Part shown: piece after piece, positions 7,698 through 15,452 of the stretch | Layout of the letters: each line of letters opens with the position of its first letter | Position numbering within the stretch: the first letter of the stretch is position 1 | DNA from: Vulcanimicrobiota bacterium | Lineage (GTDB): Bacteria; Vulcanimicrobiota; Vulcanimicrobiia; Vulcanimicrobiales; Vulcanimicrobiaceae | Assembly: GCA_027459645.1 (NCBI GenBank) | Contig: DAIDHQ010000022.1 | Location: forward strand, 1-64,000 | Direction: 5' to 3' | DNA: 64,000 nucleotides | Made by a program: the position numbers and the translations under genes | The notes under the pieces: model-generated | What the model was told of the DNA's origin: nothing | The model's input: the letters and a program-made list of their open reading frames with translations, nothing else | Databases searched by the model: none

Positions 7698-8144
7698 ATG
7701 AGTTTGGATTTGACGCAGACCCCGCCGCGCAGCGTACACGACAAGGTGCACGGACTGGTGCAGATCGGCCGCACGATCGATAAGGGCAAGGCCCTCGCGC
7801 ACGGCAACGTGGGCGAATATCACTACAATTGCCTGATGGACCAGGCGGTTTTCGCCTTCCTGGGAATCGACCACGAAGCGCTGCTCGAACAGATCAAGAA
7901 CGCGAAGAGCGATGCGGAGATCGAGTCGTACGTACGGGGCTTCATCGACAAGAAATCGTCCGAGGAGATCGAGCAATGGAATCGGGAATGGGTCACGCAT
8001 AAGCCTGAAGGAGAATCGCTCGAATACTTCCTGCAACTTCGCAATTCGTTAGCGCCGGAACGGACCGACGTGACGAGCTGGGCCGATCTGTTGGACCTGG
8101 ACGAGAAGCGTCCGGTTCCCCATCGGGAGACGGCGAACGTCTAA
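7698..8144 (+). CDS. DUF5069 family protein
   Basis: 148 residues. The N-terminal LDLTQTPPRSVHDKVHGLVQ and the GEYHYNCLMDQAVFAFLGID segments are hallmarks of DUF5069, a small soluble family of unknown function in environmental bacteria. The ATG at 7698 is preceded by a good CCAGGAGAG ribosome site. The longer frame from 7653 is rejected because it lacks one. Its 3' end abuts or overlaps truA, suggesting co-transcription. No catalytic motif is evident. Confidence 0.8.
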   Translation: MSLDLTQTPPRSVHDKVHGLVQIGRTIDKGKALAHGNVGEYHYNCLMDQAVFAFLGIDHEALLEQIKNAKSDAEIESYVRGFIDKKSSEEIEQWNREWVTHKPEGESLEYFLQLRNSLAPERTDVTSWADLLDLDEKRPVPHRETANV

Positions 8145-8149
8145 CGACG

Positions 8150-8920
8150 ATTCGCGCGGCGGTCGAATATGACGGCACGCGCTTTTTCGGATTCCAATTT
8201 CAACCGTCGGTTCGCAGCGTTGCCGGTGAGTTGGAAGCGACGCTCGGACGGCTCTTCGACGAACCCGTAAAAATCACGGGCGCGGGCCGCACCGATACAG
8301 GCGTTCACGCGAGCGGGCAAGTCGTATCCTTTACGACGGCCCGCTCGTTTCCGTTCGAACGCTTGGCGATCGCGGCAAACAGCGCGCTGCCGGACGATCT
8401 TTCGATTCGCGACGTCGCCATCGTCGATCGCCGTTTCTCCGCTCGTTTCTCCGCGCGCGAGCGAACCTACGTGTATGCGATTTTGCGGCGCAAAGACCGC
8501 GCGGCGTTGCTCTCGCATCGAGCCTATCATGTATACGGCGCGCTCGACGTGGAACGCATGCGCGAAGCCGCAGCACACTTGGTTGGAGAGCACGATTTTC
8601 GGTCGTTCTGCGGCGTGCTGCCCGACGGCGGCGTAACCGTTCGCGAGGTGCGCTCGCTTCAGTTCGACGACTTCGGGGATTACGTGCGCGTGCAGATCAG
8701 CGCGGATGGATTCTTGCACCGCATGGTGCGCACGATCGTAGGGACGCTCGTCGAATGCGGGTTGGGGCGACGAGATGCCGGGGCGATGCGTGAGGTGCTT
8801 GCCGCGCGCGATCGACGTGCCGCAGGCCTAACGGCACCCGCGCATGGGTTGTATTTGGCCGGCGTGCGCTACGAAGACGGATACGACTCGTATTCCGAGC
8901 CGCCCGTCTTCGTGCACTAA
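8150..8920 (+). CDS. truA: tRNA pseudouridine(38-40) synthase TruA
   Basis: About 256 residues. The catalytic aspartate is in AGRTDTGVHASGQVV, with the N-terminal VEYDGTRFFGFQFQ strand and the C-terminal DGFLHRMVRTIVGTLVECG motif, all diagnostic of TruA, which isomerises U38-40 in the anticodon arm. The start is unresolved. The first in-frame ATG (8231) would delete the conserved N-terminus, and no ATG/GTG/TTG occurs between the upstream stop and the conserved region. ATT 8150, or a codon overlapping the DUF5069 stop (CTA 8141), are the only nearby options. The frame stays open into DUF5069, so a start inside that gene is also possible. Confidence 0.9.
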   Translation: MRAAVEYDGTRFFGFQFQPSVRSVAGELEATLGRLFDEPVKITGAGRTDTGVHASGQVVSFTTARSFPFERLAIAANSALPDDLSIRDVAIVDRRFSARFSARERTYVYAILRRKDRAALLSHRAYHVYGALDVERMREAAAHLVGEHDFRSFCGVLPDGGVTVREVRSLQFDDFGDYVRVQISADGFLHRMVRTIVGTLVECGLGRRDAGAMREVLAARDRRAAGLTAPAHGLYLAGVRYEDGYDSYSEPPVFVH

Positions 8921-8926
8921 CGCGGC

Positions 8927-10081
8927 TTACGGGCCGACGAGAATCAGCGCGCCGGAGGGATTGAACTGTAGGTGATAGGTCTGTCCGCTCGTGACGTTCT
9001 TCACGGCGCTTCCGTCGGAGAGCTGGAAGGTGCCGCTCGCGCAGCCCATGTTCGGCGTCGCCGTTTGCGACGCGGAAACGGTGAACGATTGCGGTGACGC
9101 GCCGTTGCACGTCAGCGTGAAGTCTTCGTCCTGACGCGTATCGTTGACGATCGTCAGTCCCAAAGTCAGCGAGGTAACCGGGATATTCGAGACGGTCACG
9201 TGGCCGTTTGCGTTGGTGAAGATCGAGTAGGGACCTCCGCCCGGAAGACCGCTCGCCGATCCGCCGTTGACGACTTGAACGTTGAACGAAGAACACGGAC
9301 CGCCGGGGAACGAGGACGAGTCGAGTTGCTGCGTCGCACCCGAGCCGATGTTGTATTGTAGCGTCGAACTCACATTCGAACACTTGATGGAGTACGACTG
9401 CGTTGCGGTGGTATCGTTGCGGAACGAGATCGCCGTGTTGCTGCCGATCGCAACGTTCGTGGGCGACGCCGTGGCGGCGGGCGCAGGCGCCGAGTGGTGA
9501 TGGCTGGCGAGCGCGATGCCGCCGATCAGTCCGATGAGCGCGGCGATGCCCGCTGCCGCGCCGCTATCGTGGTGGCTCGTGCCGTTGGCGTTGCCGTTGG
9601 ATGCGACGTCGTTGCACTGAAAGTACCACGGGAGGCCCGAATTATTGAGCTTGCCGCGCATCTTCTGCGACGTGCTCGCATACACGAAACGATTGAGCGT
9701 GAGATCGCGATTAAAAATGGCCGCGCCGCACACGTGATTGTGATCCCACGACGTGAACGGCCCGAGATCTTGGCAATCGGAGGCGGGGTGGTAGAGATTC
9801 GCCGTCTCATCCTTCCCGTTCGACATGTTGAAGACGCCGATCTTCGGCTTCGAAACGTTGCGAAGCTGTGCGATTTGCGAGGGGCTTTCCGATCCGTTGC
9901 AGAGGCTCATGGCAAGATCCTTAGCGTCTTGCTTGTTGAGCGAGTCGGTGACCCAGTAGATGTAGCGCTGAGAACGGGAGTAGACCATGTGGCCTGCGCC
10001 GCGCTGCGTTTGGGCAGCCGCTGGGGCGAGCGAGCTTACGAGCATAAGGGATGACAGAAATAGCGAAATGGCCGCGCGCAT
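8927..10081 (-). CDS. Secreted protein of unknown function with Gly/Ser-rich C-terminal half
   Basis: 384 residues. A clear Sec signal peptide (MRAAISLFLSSLMLVSSLAP, cleavage after AAAAQ) is preceded by AAGGAG, so the ATG at 10081 is preferred to the longer frame. The N-terminal part (about 30-170) carries paired cysteines and YxYWVTDSLNKQDAKDL. A hydrophobic GIAALIGLIGGIALA segment near 190 and an HHH stretch follow. Two repeated beta domains (about 210-290 and 300-384) have similar SFTVSASQTATPN / YNIGSGATQQLD layouts and a Cys pair each. No family recognised. It is convergent with truA, leaving 6 nt. Confidence 0.75.
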   Translation of the reverse strand: MRAAISLFLSSLMLVSSLAPAAAQTQRGAGHMVYSRSQRYIYWVTDSLNKQDAKDLAMSLCNGSESPSQIAQLRNVSKPKIGVFNMSNGKDETANLYHPASDCQDLGPFTSWDHNHVCGAAIFNRDLTLNRFVYASTSQKMRGKLNNSGLPWYFQCNDVASNGNANGTSHHDSGAAAGIAALIGLIGGIALASHHHSAPAPAATASPTNVAIGSNTAISFRNDTTATQSYSIKCSNVSSTLQYNIGSGATQQLDSSSFPGGPCSSFNVQVVNGGSASGLPGGGPYSIFTNANGHVTVSNIPVTSLTLGLTIVNDTRQDEDFTLTCNGASPQSFTVSASQTATPNMGCASGTFQLSDGSAVKNVTSGQTYHLQFNPSGALILVGP

Positions 10082-10167
10082 AGAAGCTCCTTTGCGGGCT
10101 GTGGTGGCGGTGCGTGTTGGGTGCACTACCCGGCTCGCTCCTTTCGGGGTTAAGGCCGCCGAGGCCG

Positions 10168-10572
10168 CTATCGCCCGATCTCTTCGAGAAGCCGCTGGAG
10201 CTGTTTGGTTTGGCCGACGTTGAGCCTGCGGAGCAATTTTGTAGCGCGTTCTGCGGCTTGCGCGCTCGCGTCGTCCACCAGTGCGCGGCCGGCATCCGTC
10301 AAAGCCACGTGCGAGGCACGGCCGTCGCCTGGGTCGCGCTCGCGTTGGACGATGCCCCGTTTCTCCAAGGGCAGCAGCGCGCGGGTAACGCCTGAGGGCG
10401 AGAGGTGCAGCTCCGCCGCGATCTCGGTCGGCCGCCTTCCGGCAGCGCTGCCCCGCAGGACCAGCAGAAGGCGCAGTTCCGCAAAACTCAGGCCGGCCGC
10501 CTCGAGGGACCGCGAGGCGACGGCATTGGCGGAAGCGAGGGCGAGGAAGGTCTCCATGGCATCGGTAGGCAT
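10168..10572 (-). CDS. MarR-family transcriptional regulator
   Basis: 134 residues, the normal MarR length. The winged helix-turn-helix is visible in RPTEIAAELHLSPSGVTRALLPLEKRGIV, with the wing RERDPGDGRASHVALTDAGR and terminal dimerisation helices. Such regulators respond to phenolic or oxidative signals. The promoter lies just upstream with -10 ending 8 nt before ATG 10572, so the message is probably leaderless, and the promoter contains inverted TTGAC/GTCAA half sites consistent with autorepression. It is divergent from rplM, and the secreted-protein gene follows downstream on the same strand. Confidence 0.88.
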   Translation of the reverse strand: MPTDAMETFLALASANAVASRSLEAAGLSFAELRLLLVLRGSAAGRRPTEIAAELHLSPSGVTRALLPLEKRGIVQRERDPGDGRASHVALTDAGRALVDDASAQAAERATKLLRRLNVGQTKQLQRLLEEIGR

Positions 10573-10579
10573 GCCGCCT

Positions 10580-10609
10580 AGTATATTTGACTACTCAAGT
10601 ACATGTCAA
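10580..10609 (-). promoter_or_regulatory. MarR promoter with palindromic operator
   Basis: Read on the minus strand: -35 TTGACA (10604-10609), an 18-bp spacer, -10 TATACT (10580-10585). The spacer holds a second CTTGA and ends in GTCAA, giving TTGAC...GTCAA inverted half sites plus a direct TACTTGA repeat. The predicted start point falls within a few bases of ATG 10572, so no ribosome site can fit. Confidence 0.6.
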
Positions 10610-10633
10610 GTAAATTGAACCCGCAAAATTCGC

Positions 10634-10662
10634 TTGACGCCGCTGCGGAGACCCGGTAAGAT
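10634..10662 (+). promoter_or_regulatory. rplM-rpsI promoter
   Basis: TTGACG (10634-10639), a 17-bp spacer and TAAGAT (10657-10662) form a good sigma-70-like promoter. It is oriented toward rplM and would give a leader of about 100 nt. Confidence 0.6.
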
Positions 10663-10671
10663 GCGTGAGTT

Positions 10672-10741
10672 CGCGAGGGATGTTTCGATGCTCGCGGATC
10701 GGCCGCAGGCCGAACGCCATGGATTCGGTGCAGTCGAATCC
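10672..10741 (+). promoter_or_regulatory. Structured rplM 5' leader, candidate L13 autoregulatory element
   Basis: Three consecutive hairpins lie between the promoter and rplM: CGCGAG/CTCGCG (10672-10677 with 10691-10696), TCGGCC-GCA-GGCCGA (10699-10713), and GGATTCG/CGAATCC with a 7-nt loop (10721-10741). They end 26 nt before the ATG, ahead of AGGA at 10754-10757. Ribosomal protein L13 represses its own leader in E. coli, and L13 leader RNAs are known in Firmicutes. A similar role here is inferred from position and structure. Confidence 0.45.
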
Positions 10742-10767
10742 GGCTTCTTGCTTAGGACAGATTTCGT

Positions 10768-11193
10768 ATGAGAACGACGCTTCAAAAAACCGCAGAGACG
10801 CAGCACGATTGGTTTATCGTGGACGCTGCCGGCCAGCGTTTGGGTACGCTCGCCGTGCGCATCGCGCGTGCCCTTTCGGGCAAGCACAAACCGACGTGGA
10901 CACCGCACATCGACAACGGCGATCACGTGATCGTGATCAACGCCGAAAAGATCGAACTCGGCGGCAAGAAGTGGGACGAGAAGGTCTACCACAACCACAG
11001 CGGATTCCCGGGCGGTCTCAAGACCAAGACGGCGCGTGAGATTCACGAGAAGCACCCCGAGCGGCTGATCGAAAAGGCCGTTCGCGGCATGCTGCCCACC
11101 AATCGCATGCGCGACGAGCAGCTCCGCCGTTTGAAAGTCTACCCCGGAGCGACGCACGCTCACGACGCGCAAAAACCGCAGCCGCTGTTCTAG
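10768..11193 (+). CDS. rplM: 50S ribosomal protein L13
   Basis: 141 residues, the standard length. Family signatures include [19 protein letters not shown] near the N-terminus, [28 protein letters not shown], and [21 protein letters not shown]. It is an early 50S assembly protein that binds 23S rRNA. Its leader is strongly structured, and rpsI follows 8 nt later in the conserved rplM-rpsI operon. Confidence 0.97.
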   Translation: MRTTLQKTAETQHDWFIVDAAGQRLGTLAVRIARALSGKHKPTWTPHIDNGDHVIVINAEKIELGGKKWDEKVYHNHSGFPGGLKTKTAREIHEKHPERLIEKAVRGMLPTNRMRDEQLRRLKVYPGATHAHDAQKPQPLF

Positions 11194-11201
11194 GAGCATT
11201 C

Positions 11202-11594
11202 GTGGAAAGCAATCAGATTCAAGCCACCGGACGCCGTAAGCGCGCGATCGCGCGCGTGAAACTCGTGCTCGGCCAAGGCGTCATCACCGTCAACAAGAAG
11301 CCCATCGAAGACTATTTCCCGCGCCCGCAACTGCAGCAGATCGTCCGGCAGCCGCTGGAAGCGACGCAGACCGGCGGCCGCTTCGATATCATCGTCAAAG
11401 CCGAAGGCGGCGGCGTTACGGGTCAGGCCGGCGCGGTACGTCACGGCATCGCTCGTGCGCTCGTCGAGATGGACGCCTCGTTCAGAGAGGTGCTCCGCAA
11501 GAACGGCTTCCTGACGCGCGACCCGCGTGAGAAAGAATCGAAGAAGTACGGTCGCAAGCGCGCCCGCAAACGCTTCCAATTCTCCAAGCGCTAA
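11202..11594 (+). CDS. rpsI: 30S ribosomal protein S9
   Basis: 130 residues. The N-terminal [12 protein letters not shown], the [19 protein letters not shown] signature and the basic C-terminal tail ending KRFQFSKR (which reaches the P-site tRNA) identify S9. It starts with GTG 11202 in the rplM-rpsI operon. Confidence 0.97.
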   Translation: MESNQIQATGRRKRAIARVKLVLGQGVITVNKKPIEDYFPRPQLQQIVRQPLEATQTGGRFDIIVKAEGGGVTGQAGAVRHGIARALVEMDASFREVLRKNGFLTRDPREKESKKYGRKRARKRFQFSKR

Positions 11595-11607
11595 TAGCGT
11601 TCGGCGC

Positions 11608-12651
11608 GTGAACCCGGTTTGGGTTGTGGTGGCAGTTGCCTTAGGCACTGCCACTTTCTTTTTCCATCCATCCGCGGCATGGATCGAATCGACGTATGCA
11701 AACGGCATCTACCCCGCGTGGGAGCATGCCGTTTTTCCTTTCTCCAACGCGTTGCCGTGGTCGCTCGGCGATCTCGCGGTGCTTCTGGTCGTGCCGTGGC
11801 TCGCGTGGCGGTGGCATCTGTGCTGGCATTCGCTCCCGATCGCGCGGCGCAAACGCGTGCTGCGGATGTTCGCCGAATTGGTCGCGGCGGCCGGATTCTA
11901 TCTGTTTTGGTTCGACGTGAGCTGGGGCTGGAATTACGATCGCGCGCCGATCGAAACGCGCGTGGCCTACGATGCCTCGCGCGTAACGCCCGCCGCGCTC
12001 GACGCACTGCGAAACCGCGTCGTCGCGCATATGAACCGTCTCGCGCCGCTCGCGCACGCCGCACCTCACCGCTTGGATCTTGCAACGCTCTATGATGCGT
12101 GGCTTCCGGTCGTACAAGCCGGCGGCGACCGGTGGACGCCGGTAACCGGTGCGCCGAAACCGACGCTCGCCGATCCGTTCATGAACGCGACGGGCACGAG
12201 CGGCTTCGTGAATCCCTTCGCGCTCACCGTGCAGCTCGCCAGCGACGACCTGTGGTTCGAGCGGCCGTTCGATCTGGCTCACGAGTGGACGCACGTCGCG
12301 GCCTACGCGCGCGAAGACGAAGCAAACTACGTTGCGGCGGTTGCATGCACGCGTTCGAACGATCCCGTTATCGCGTATTCCGGATGGCTCGAGCTCTTTA
12401 CGTATCTGCCGCCGCTCAAGAGCTATCCGAAATCGATGTTCGTGCCGCAGGTTTGGCACGATTTCGCCGCGATCCGTGCGCGCAACGCGAAACGCATCAA
12501 TCTCACCCTCGCGAATCTTAGCTGGCGGACCTATAACGTCTACCTGAAGAGCAACCACGTGGCGGCGGGCGTGCAAAACTATAACGAGGTCACGCGACTC
12601 TATCTCGGCGTCGCCTTGGACGCATCGGGAGTGCCGGAGCAGCGTTCATAA
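11608..12651 (+). CDS. DUF3810-like membrane-anchored putative metallopeptidase
   Basis: 347 residues. Three hydrophobic N-terminal segments (about 1-20, 45-70, 88-108) precede a large extracytoplasmic domain. The motif HEWTH (H225-E226...H229) followed by AREDEANYVA fits a zinc-binding HExxH plus downstream Glu, as in DUF3810 proteins. The GTG at 11608 is the first start after rpsI (13 nt gap), so it may be read through from the ribosomal operon. Substrate unknown. The flagellum-type gene block starts 53 nt downstream. Confidence 0.75.
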   Translation: MNPVWVVVAVALGTATFFFHPSAAWIESTYANGIYPAWEHAVFPFSNALPWSLGDLAVLLVVPWLAWRWHLCWHSLPIARRKRVLRMFAELVAAAGFYLFWFDVSWGWNYDRAPIETRVAYDASRVTPAALDALRNRVVAHMNRLAPLAHAAPHRLDLATLYDAWLPVVQAGGDRWTPVTGAPKPTLADPFMNATGTSGFVNPFALTVQLASDDLWFERPFDLAHEWTHVAAYAREDEANYVAAVACTRSNDPVIAYSGWLELFTYLPPLKSYPKSMFVPQVWHDFAAIRARNAKRINLTLANLSWRTYNVYLKSNHVAAGVQNYNEVTRLYLGVALDASGVPEQRS

Positions 12652-12704
12652 TTCGGTAACAGTGCGGTGTTTCTGCGGCCACGAACGGCACGTAGAGTAG
12701 CGGC

Positions 12705-12920
12705 ATGTTCGATGTAGCCGAATCACTGCAAGGCGGGCTCGACCGGGCGCAACGCAGCCTGCGGCAGTCGCAAGCCTCCGTGGCAGCCGCGAACGCCGGG
12801 CGTAACGGGCGCGCGGCCGATGCAGCCATGGCGCAAACCGCGCGCGCGGCGCTCTTTAGCGAAGCGTTACTCGCCGCGATGCATGCCCGTCTTTCCGAAA
12901 TAGCGGCAGCGGCAAAATGA
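12705..12920 (+). CDS. Very short FlgB-like rod protein
   Basis: 71 residues. The N-terminal helix (FDVAESLQGGLDRAQRSLRQ) and the C-terminal helix (AAMAQTARAALFSEALLAAM) follow the heptad layout of FlgB ends, but the central rod domain of the roughly 130-residue family is missing, as is the canonical NNIANxxTPGY motif. Its stop overlaps the ATG of the flgC-like gene. Position at the head of flgC-fliE-fliF is where flgB normally lies. FlgB identity is inferred from context and weak helix similarity. Confidence 0.45.
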   Translation: MFDVAESLQGGLDRAQRSLRQSQASVAAANAGRNGRAADAAMAQTARAALFSEALLAAMHARLSEIAAAAK

Positions 12921-13249
12921 GCGTCGACCTCATGCAGACGGCCGCTTCGGGCATGGATGCGCAGCGCGCCGCACTCGACGTCTATGCGCGCAACGTCGCG
13001 GCGGCCGAGGCGGCAGGGCGCGACGGGCACTTCGCCCGGCTATTGCCGCGCTTCGATCTCGTCGACGACGGGGAAGGGGCGACGGTCCGCTTTGCAGGTA
13101 CGGTGCAAGAACCCGGCAGCGACGTCGACGTTGTCACGGAAATGATTGCGGTGATGAATGCGTCGCGCGCGTACGAATCGGACGCTTCGCTCTTCGACGT
13201 CGGCAAGACGCTCGCGGAAAAGACGATCGAGATGGGGCGGCTAGGATAA
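12917..13249 (+). CDS. flgC: FlgC-like proximal rod protein (short)
   Basis: 110 residues against about 135-150 for FlgC. The N-terminal helix SVDLMQTAASGMDAQRAALD and the C-terminal block DVVTEMIAVMNASRAYESDASLFDVGKTLAEKTIEMGRL match FlgC well. The rod motif ANN.ANA.TPGY is degenerated to ARNVAAAEAAG and the middle domain is trimmed. It should form the proximal rod next to FliE. It overlaps flgB-like by 4 nt and fliE by 1 nt. Confidence 0.75.
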   Translation: MSVDLMQTAASGMDAQRAALDVYARNVAAAEAAGRDGHFARLLPRFDLVDDGEGATVRFAGTVQEPGSDVDVVTEMIAVMNASRAYESDASLFDVGKTLAEKTIEMGRLG

Positions 13250-13515
13250 TGAAAGTGGAGTTGCTTGCGCCCGACGCCGCAACGCCGAAGCCGCCCGCTC
13301 CGCCCGACGCGCAAGCCTTTGCGGCGGCACTCGACGGCATAGGCGCGCAGCTGACCGCCGCCACGCGGGCGGAAGATGCATACGCAAACGGCGACGGCTC
13401 GCTCCAGGCGGCGGTGTACGAACGCGCGCGCGCCGACGTCGCGCTTGCGGTTGCAACGGCCGCGGCGCAACGCGGTGCGCAAGCGCTCAACGCCGTGTTC
13501 AACATGCAGATCTGA
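13249..13515 (+). CDS. fliE: FliE-like rod/MS-ring junction protein
   Basis: 88 residues, close to the FliE size. The FAAALDGIGAQLTAA segment and the C-terminal block ALAVATAAAQRGAQALNAVFNMQI match the FliE end in which two helices line the export gate and start the rod. The N-terminus is proline-rich and variable. ATG 13249 shares its A with the flgC stop. Confidence 0.7.
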   Translation: MKVELLAPDAATPKPPAPPDAQAFAAALDGIGAQLTAATRAEDAYANGDGSLQAAVYERARADVALAVATAAAQRGAQALNAVFNMQI

Positions 13516-13525
13516 GCGCGCCGCA

Positions 13526-14989
13526 ATGGATGTGCAAGCGCTCCTCTCGCGCGCGAATGCGATTTCACCACGCCTAAAGAGCATCGTGGCCATCGCCGTG
13601 ATCGCGTCGATCGCGCTCGGCGTCTTCGCGGCGACGGTTTCGCACGGCGCGCGCGTTGCGCTCTTCGTGCAGCGGTTGCGGCCCGAGCAGCTCGCCGAGG
13701 CCGAAGAGCGGCTGGCGGAATGGAACGTTCCCTTTATATCGCAGCAAGGCAACGTTTTGGTCGATGCGCCGCGCCGGAACGAGCTGCTGTTACGTCTGGC
13801 GCTTGCCGGCGTTCCGCACGCGCACGTCGAGACGACCAACGAAGCCCTGGCGAATGTCGGGATGCTCACGCCGCAATCGGTGATCGACGCTCAGGCCCGT
13901 GCGGGCCTCGCGGGCGAGATCGAACTTGCGCTGCGCGGCGTTGCAGGCGTCGAGGATGCTCACGTCATTATCGCACCCGCGCGTCCAGCCGAGTTTGCCG
14001 ATCAACAGGGCCACGATGCGTCCGCGAGCGTACGCGTCAAAGCGCGCGCACCGCTCTCTCGCGCATCGATCGCCGGCATTCGAGCGTTCGTGGCGGCGAG
14101 CGTTCCCGGTTTGCAGGCGTCGAACGTCACGTTGCTCGACGACCGCGGCGTGGCGTTGCAGGCAGATGCCGGGGCGGGCGACGATGCCACAGTGCTTCAG
14201 GCGTCGCTGCAGTCGGCGCTCGACGATTCCCTTGGAACCGGCGTGGCCCTCGTGCGCGTGAACGCGCAGTACAGCCAGGTCGAGCGTGAGGCGCGCGACG
14301 TGCGGCGAGCGCCCCTTGCGACACCCGCGATTCGCAGCCGCTCGGCGAGCGAAACCTACGACGGCGCGGGAAAGCGGTATCAAAAGACCGATACGAACGA
14401 CGATCGCGGCAGCGACGTGCAGACGCATGTGGCCCGAACGCCGGCCGGAACGTTGCTGCACCTAACGACCGCGGTTTTTATCGACGCCCATCACGCGGTC
14501 GATCTGGCGGCGGTGCGCGCGCTCGCCGCGGCGACGGTCGGCTTCGATCCTAAGCGCGGCGATCGGCTCGAGGTAGAAGCCGTCGATTTTCACCACGCGC
14601 GTCCTCCCGTCCGCGACGGATGGATGCTTGCGTATGGCGCCTTGGTGCCGCTGTTACCGGCGCTTGCGCTTGCTTTCGGGGCGGTGGTCGTGACGCGACT
14701 CGCCATCCCGCCACTCACTGCCGCCGTAAAACTCGCGAGCGAACGCGCCGCGGTTGCGCGAACGTCGAGGAGCGTCGCCACCTTTGAACCGTCGCGCGTA
14801 CGTTCGGTGCTCGAACACGAACCGCCGCACGCGGCGGCGGCGATCATCAGCGCGTTGCCCGCCGCGACCGCCGCAGCCGTGCTCGAACTCTATCCGCCGC
14901 ACGAACGCGAAGCGATCGTTGCGCGCATGCAGCGTGCGCATTCGCCGTTCGTTCCCGATGCCTACGAGGTGTTGCATCAGCATGCATGA
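13526..14989 (+). CDS. fliF: MS-ring protein FliF fused to a FliG middle-domain segment
   Basis: 487 residues. The first transmembrane helix is at about 20-42, followed by ring-building motifs 1 and 2 (LFVQRLRPEQLAEAEERLAE; GMLTPQSVIDAQARAGLAGE; VEDAHVIIAPARP) and a large periplasmic domain. The second transmembrane helix is at about 368-394. Normal FliF ends shortly after this with a short FliG-binding tail. Here residues 420-487 instead resemble the FliG middle domain: VRSVLEHEPPHAAAAIISAL and AAAVLELYPPHEREAIVARM match its EHPQ-type repeat. No FliG C-terminal torque domain and no separate fliG are seen in the window. Confidence 0.85.
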   Translation: MDVQALLSRANAISPRLKSIVAIAVIASIALGVFAATVSHGARVALFVQRLRPEQLAEAEERLAEWNVPFISQQGNVLVDAPRRNELLLRLALAGVPHAHVETTNEALANVGMLTPQSVIDAQARAGLAGEIELALRGVAGVEDAHVIIAPARPAEFADQQGHDASASVRVKARAPLSRASIAGIRAFVAASVPGLQASNVTLLDDRGVALQADAGAGDDATVLQASLQSALDDSLGTGVALVRVNAQYSQVEREARDVRRAPLATPAIRSRSASETYDGAGKRYQKTDTNDDRGSDVQTHVARTPAGTLLHLTTAVFIDAHHAVDLAAVRALAAATVGFDPKRGDRLEVEAVDFHHARPPVRDGWMLAYGALVPLLPALALAFGAVVVTRLAIPPLTAAVKLASERAAVARTSRSVATFEPSRVRSVLEHEPPHAAAAIISALPAATAAAVLELYPPHEREAIVARMQRAHSPFVPDAYEVLHQHA

Positions 14990-15452
14990 GTTCGTCTCGA
15001 TGCGCGAATGGCTCGCGCCGCCGGTCGAAGCGGACGTTGAAAGCGCGCCGCCCCTTGAGCCGCTAGTGTCTGCCGATGGTCCCGGAGAAACGCCCGTGCC
15101 GGCGGCCGATGTTTCCGCCGTACGGCGCTTTCATGCGGCACTCGAAGATGCGCTAACGCTTGCGACGCGAGAGCTGTTGCGCGAGATCGCCTGCGAGGTG
15201 CTCGGCCGCGAGATCGCGCACCCATGCGACGTTTCGAATCTCGTCCGCCGCGCGATCGAACGCTACGGCGTCGAACCGGTTCGCGTGCACGTGCATTCCC
15301 GCGATCTCGAAGCCGCACGCGATTGCGGATATGCCGTCGTTGCCGACGAGTCGCTGCGCCCGGGTGATGCGCTCTTGGTACTGGAGTGCGGCTCGATCGA
15401 CGCGCGGCTGGGCACGCGTTTGCAGCACGTCCTCGATGGAATGCCGGCGTGA
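14982..15452 (+). CDS. fliH: FliH-like stator of the export ATPase
   Basis: 156 residues. The C-terminal part (LLREIACEVLGREIAHPCDV to VVADESLRPGDALLVLECGSIDARL) matches FliH/SctL, whose C-terminal domain binds the ATPase N-terminus. The N-terminal coiled region is short and acidic. ATG 14982 lies inside the fliF end (8-nt overlap) and its stop overlaps the fliI GTG, the standard fliF-(fliG)-fliH-fliI order. Confidence 0.75.
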   Translation: MHEFVSMREWLAPPVEADVESAPPLEPLVSADGPGETPVPAADVSAVRRFHAALEDALTLATRELLREIACEVLGREIAHPCDVSNLVRRAIERYGVEPVRVHVHSRDLEAARDCGYAVVADESLRPGDALLVLECGSIDARLGTRLQHVLDGMPA

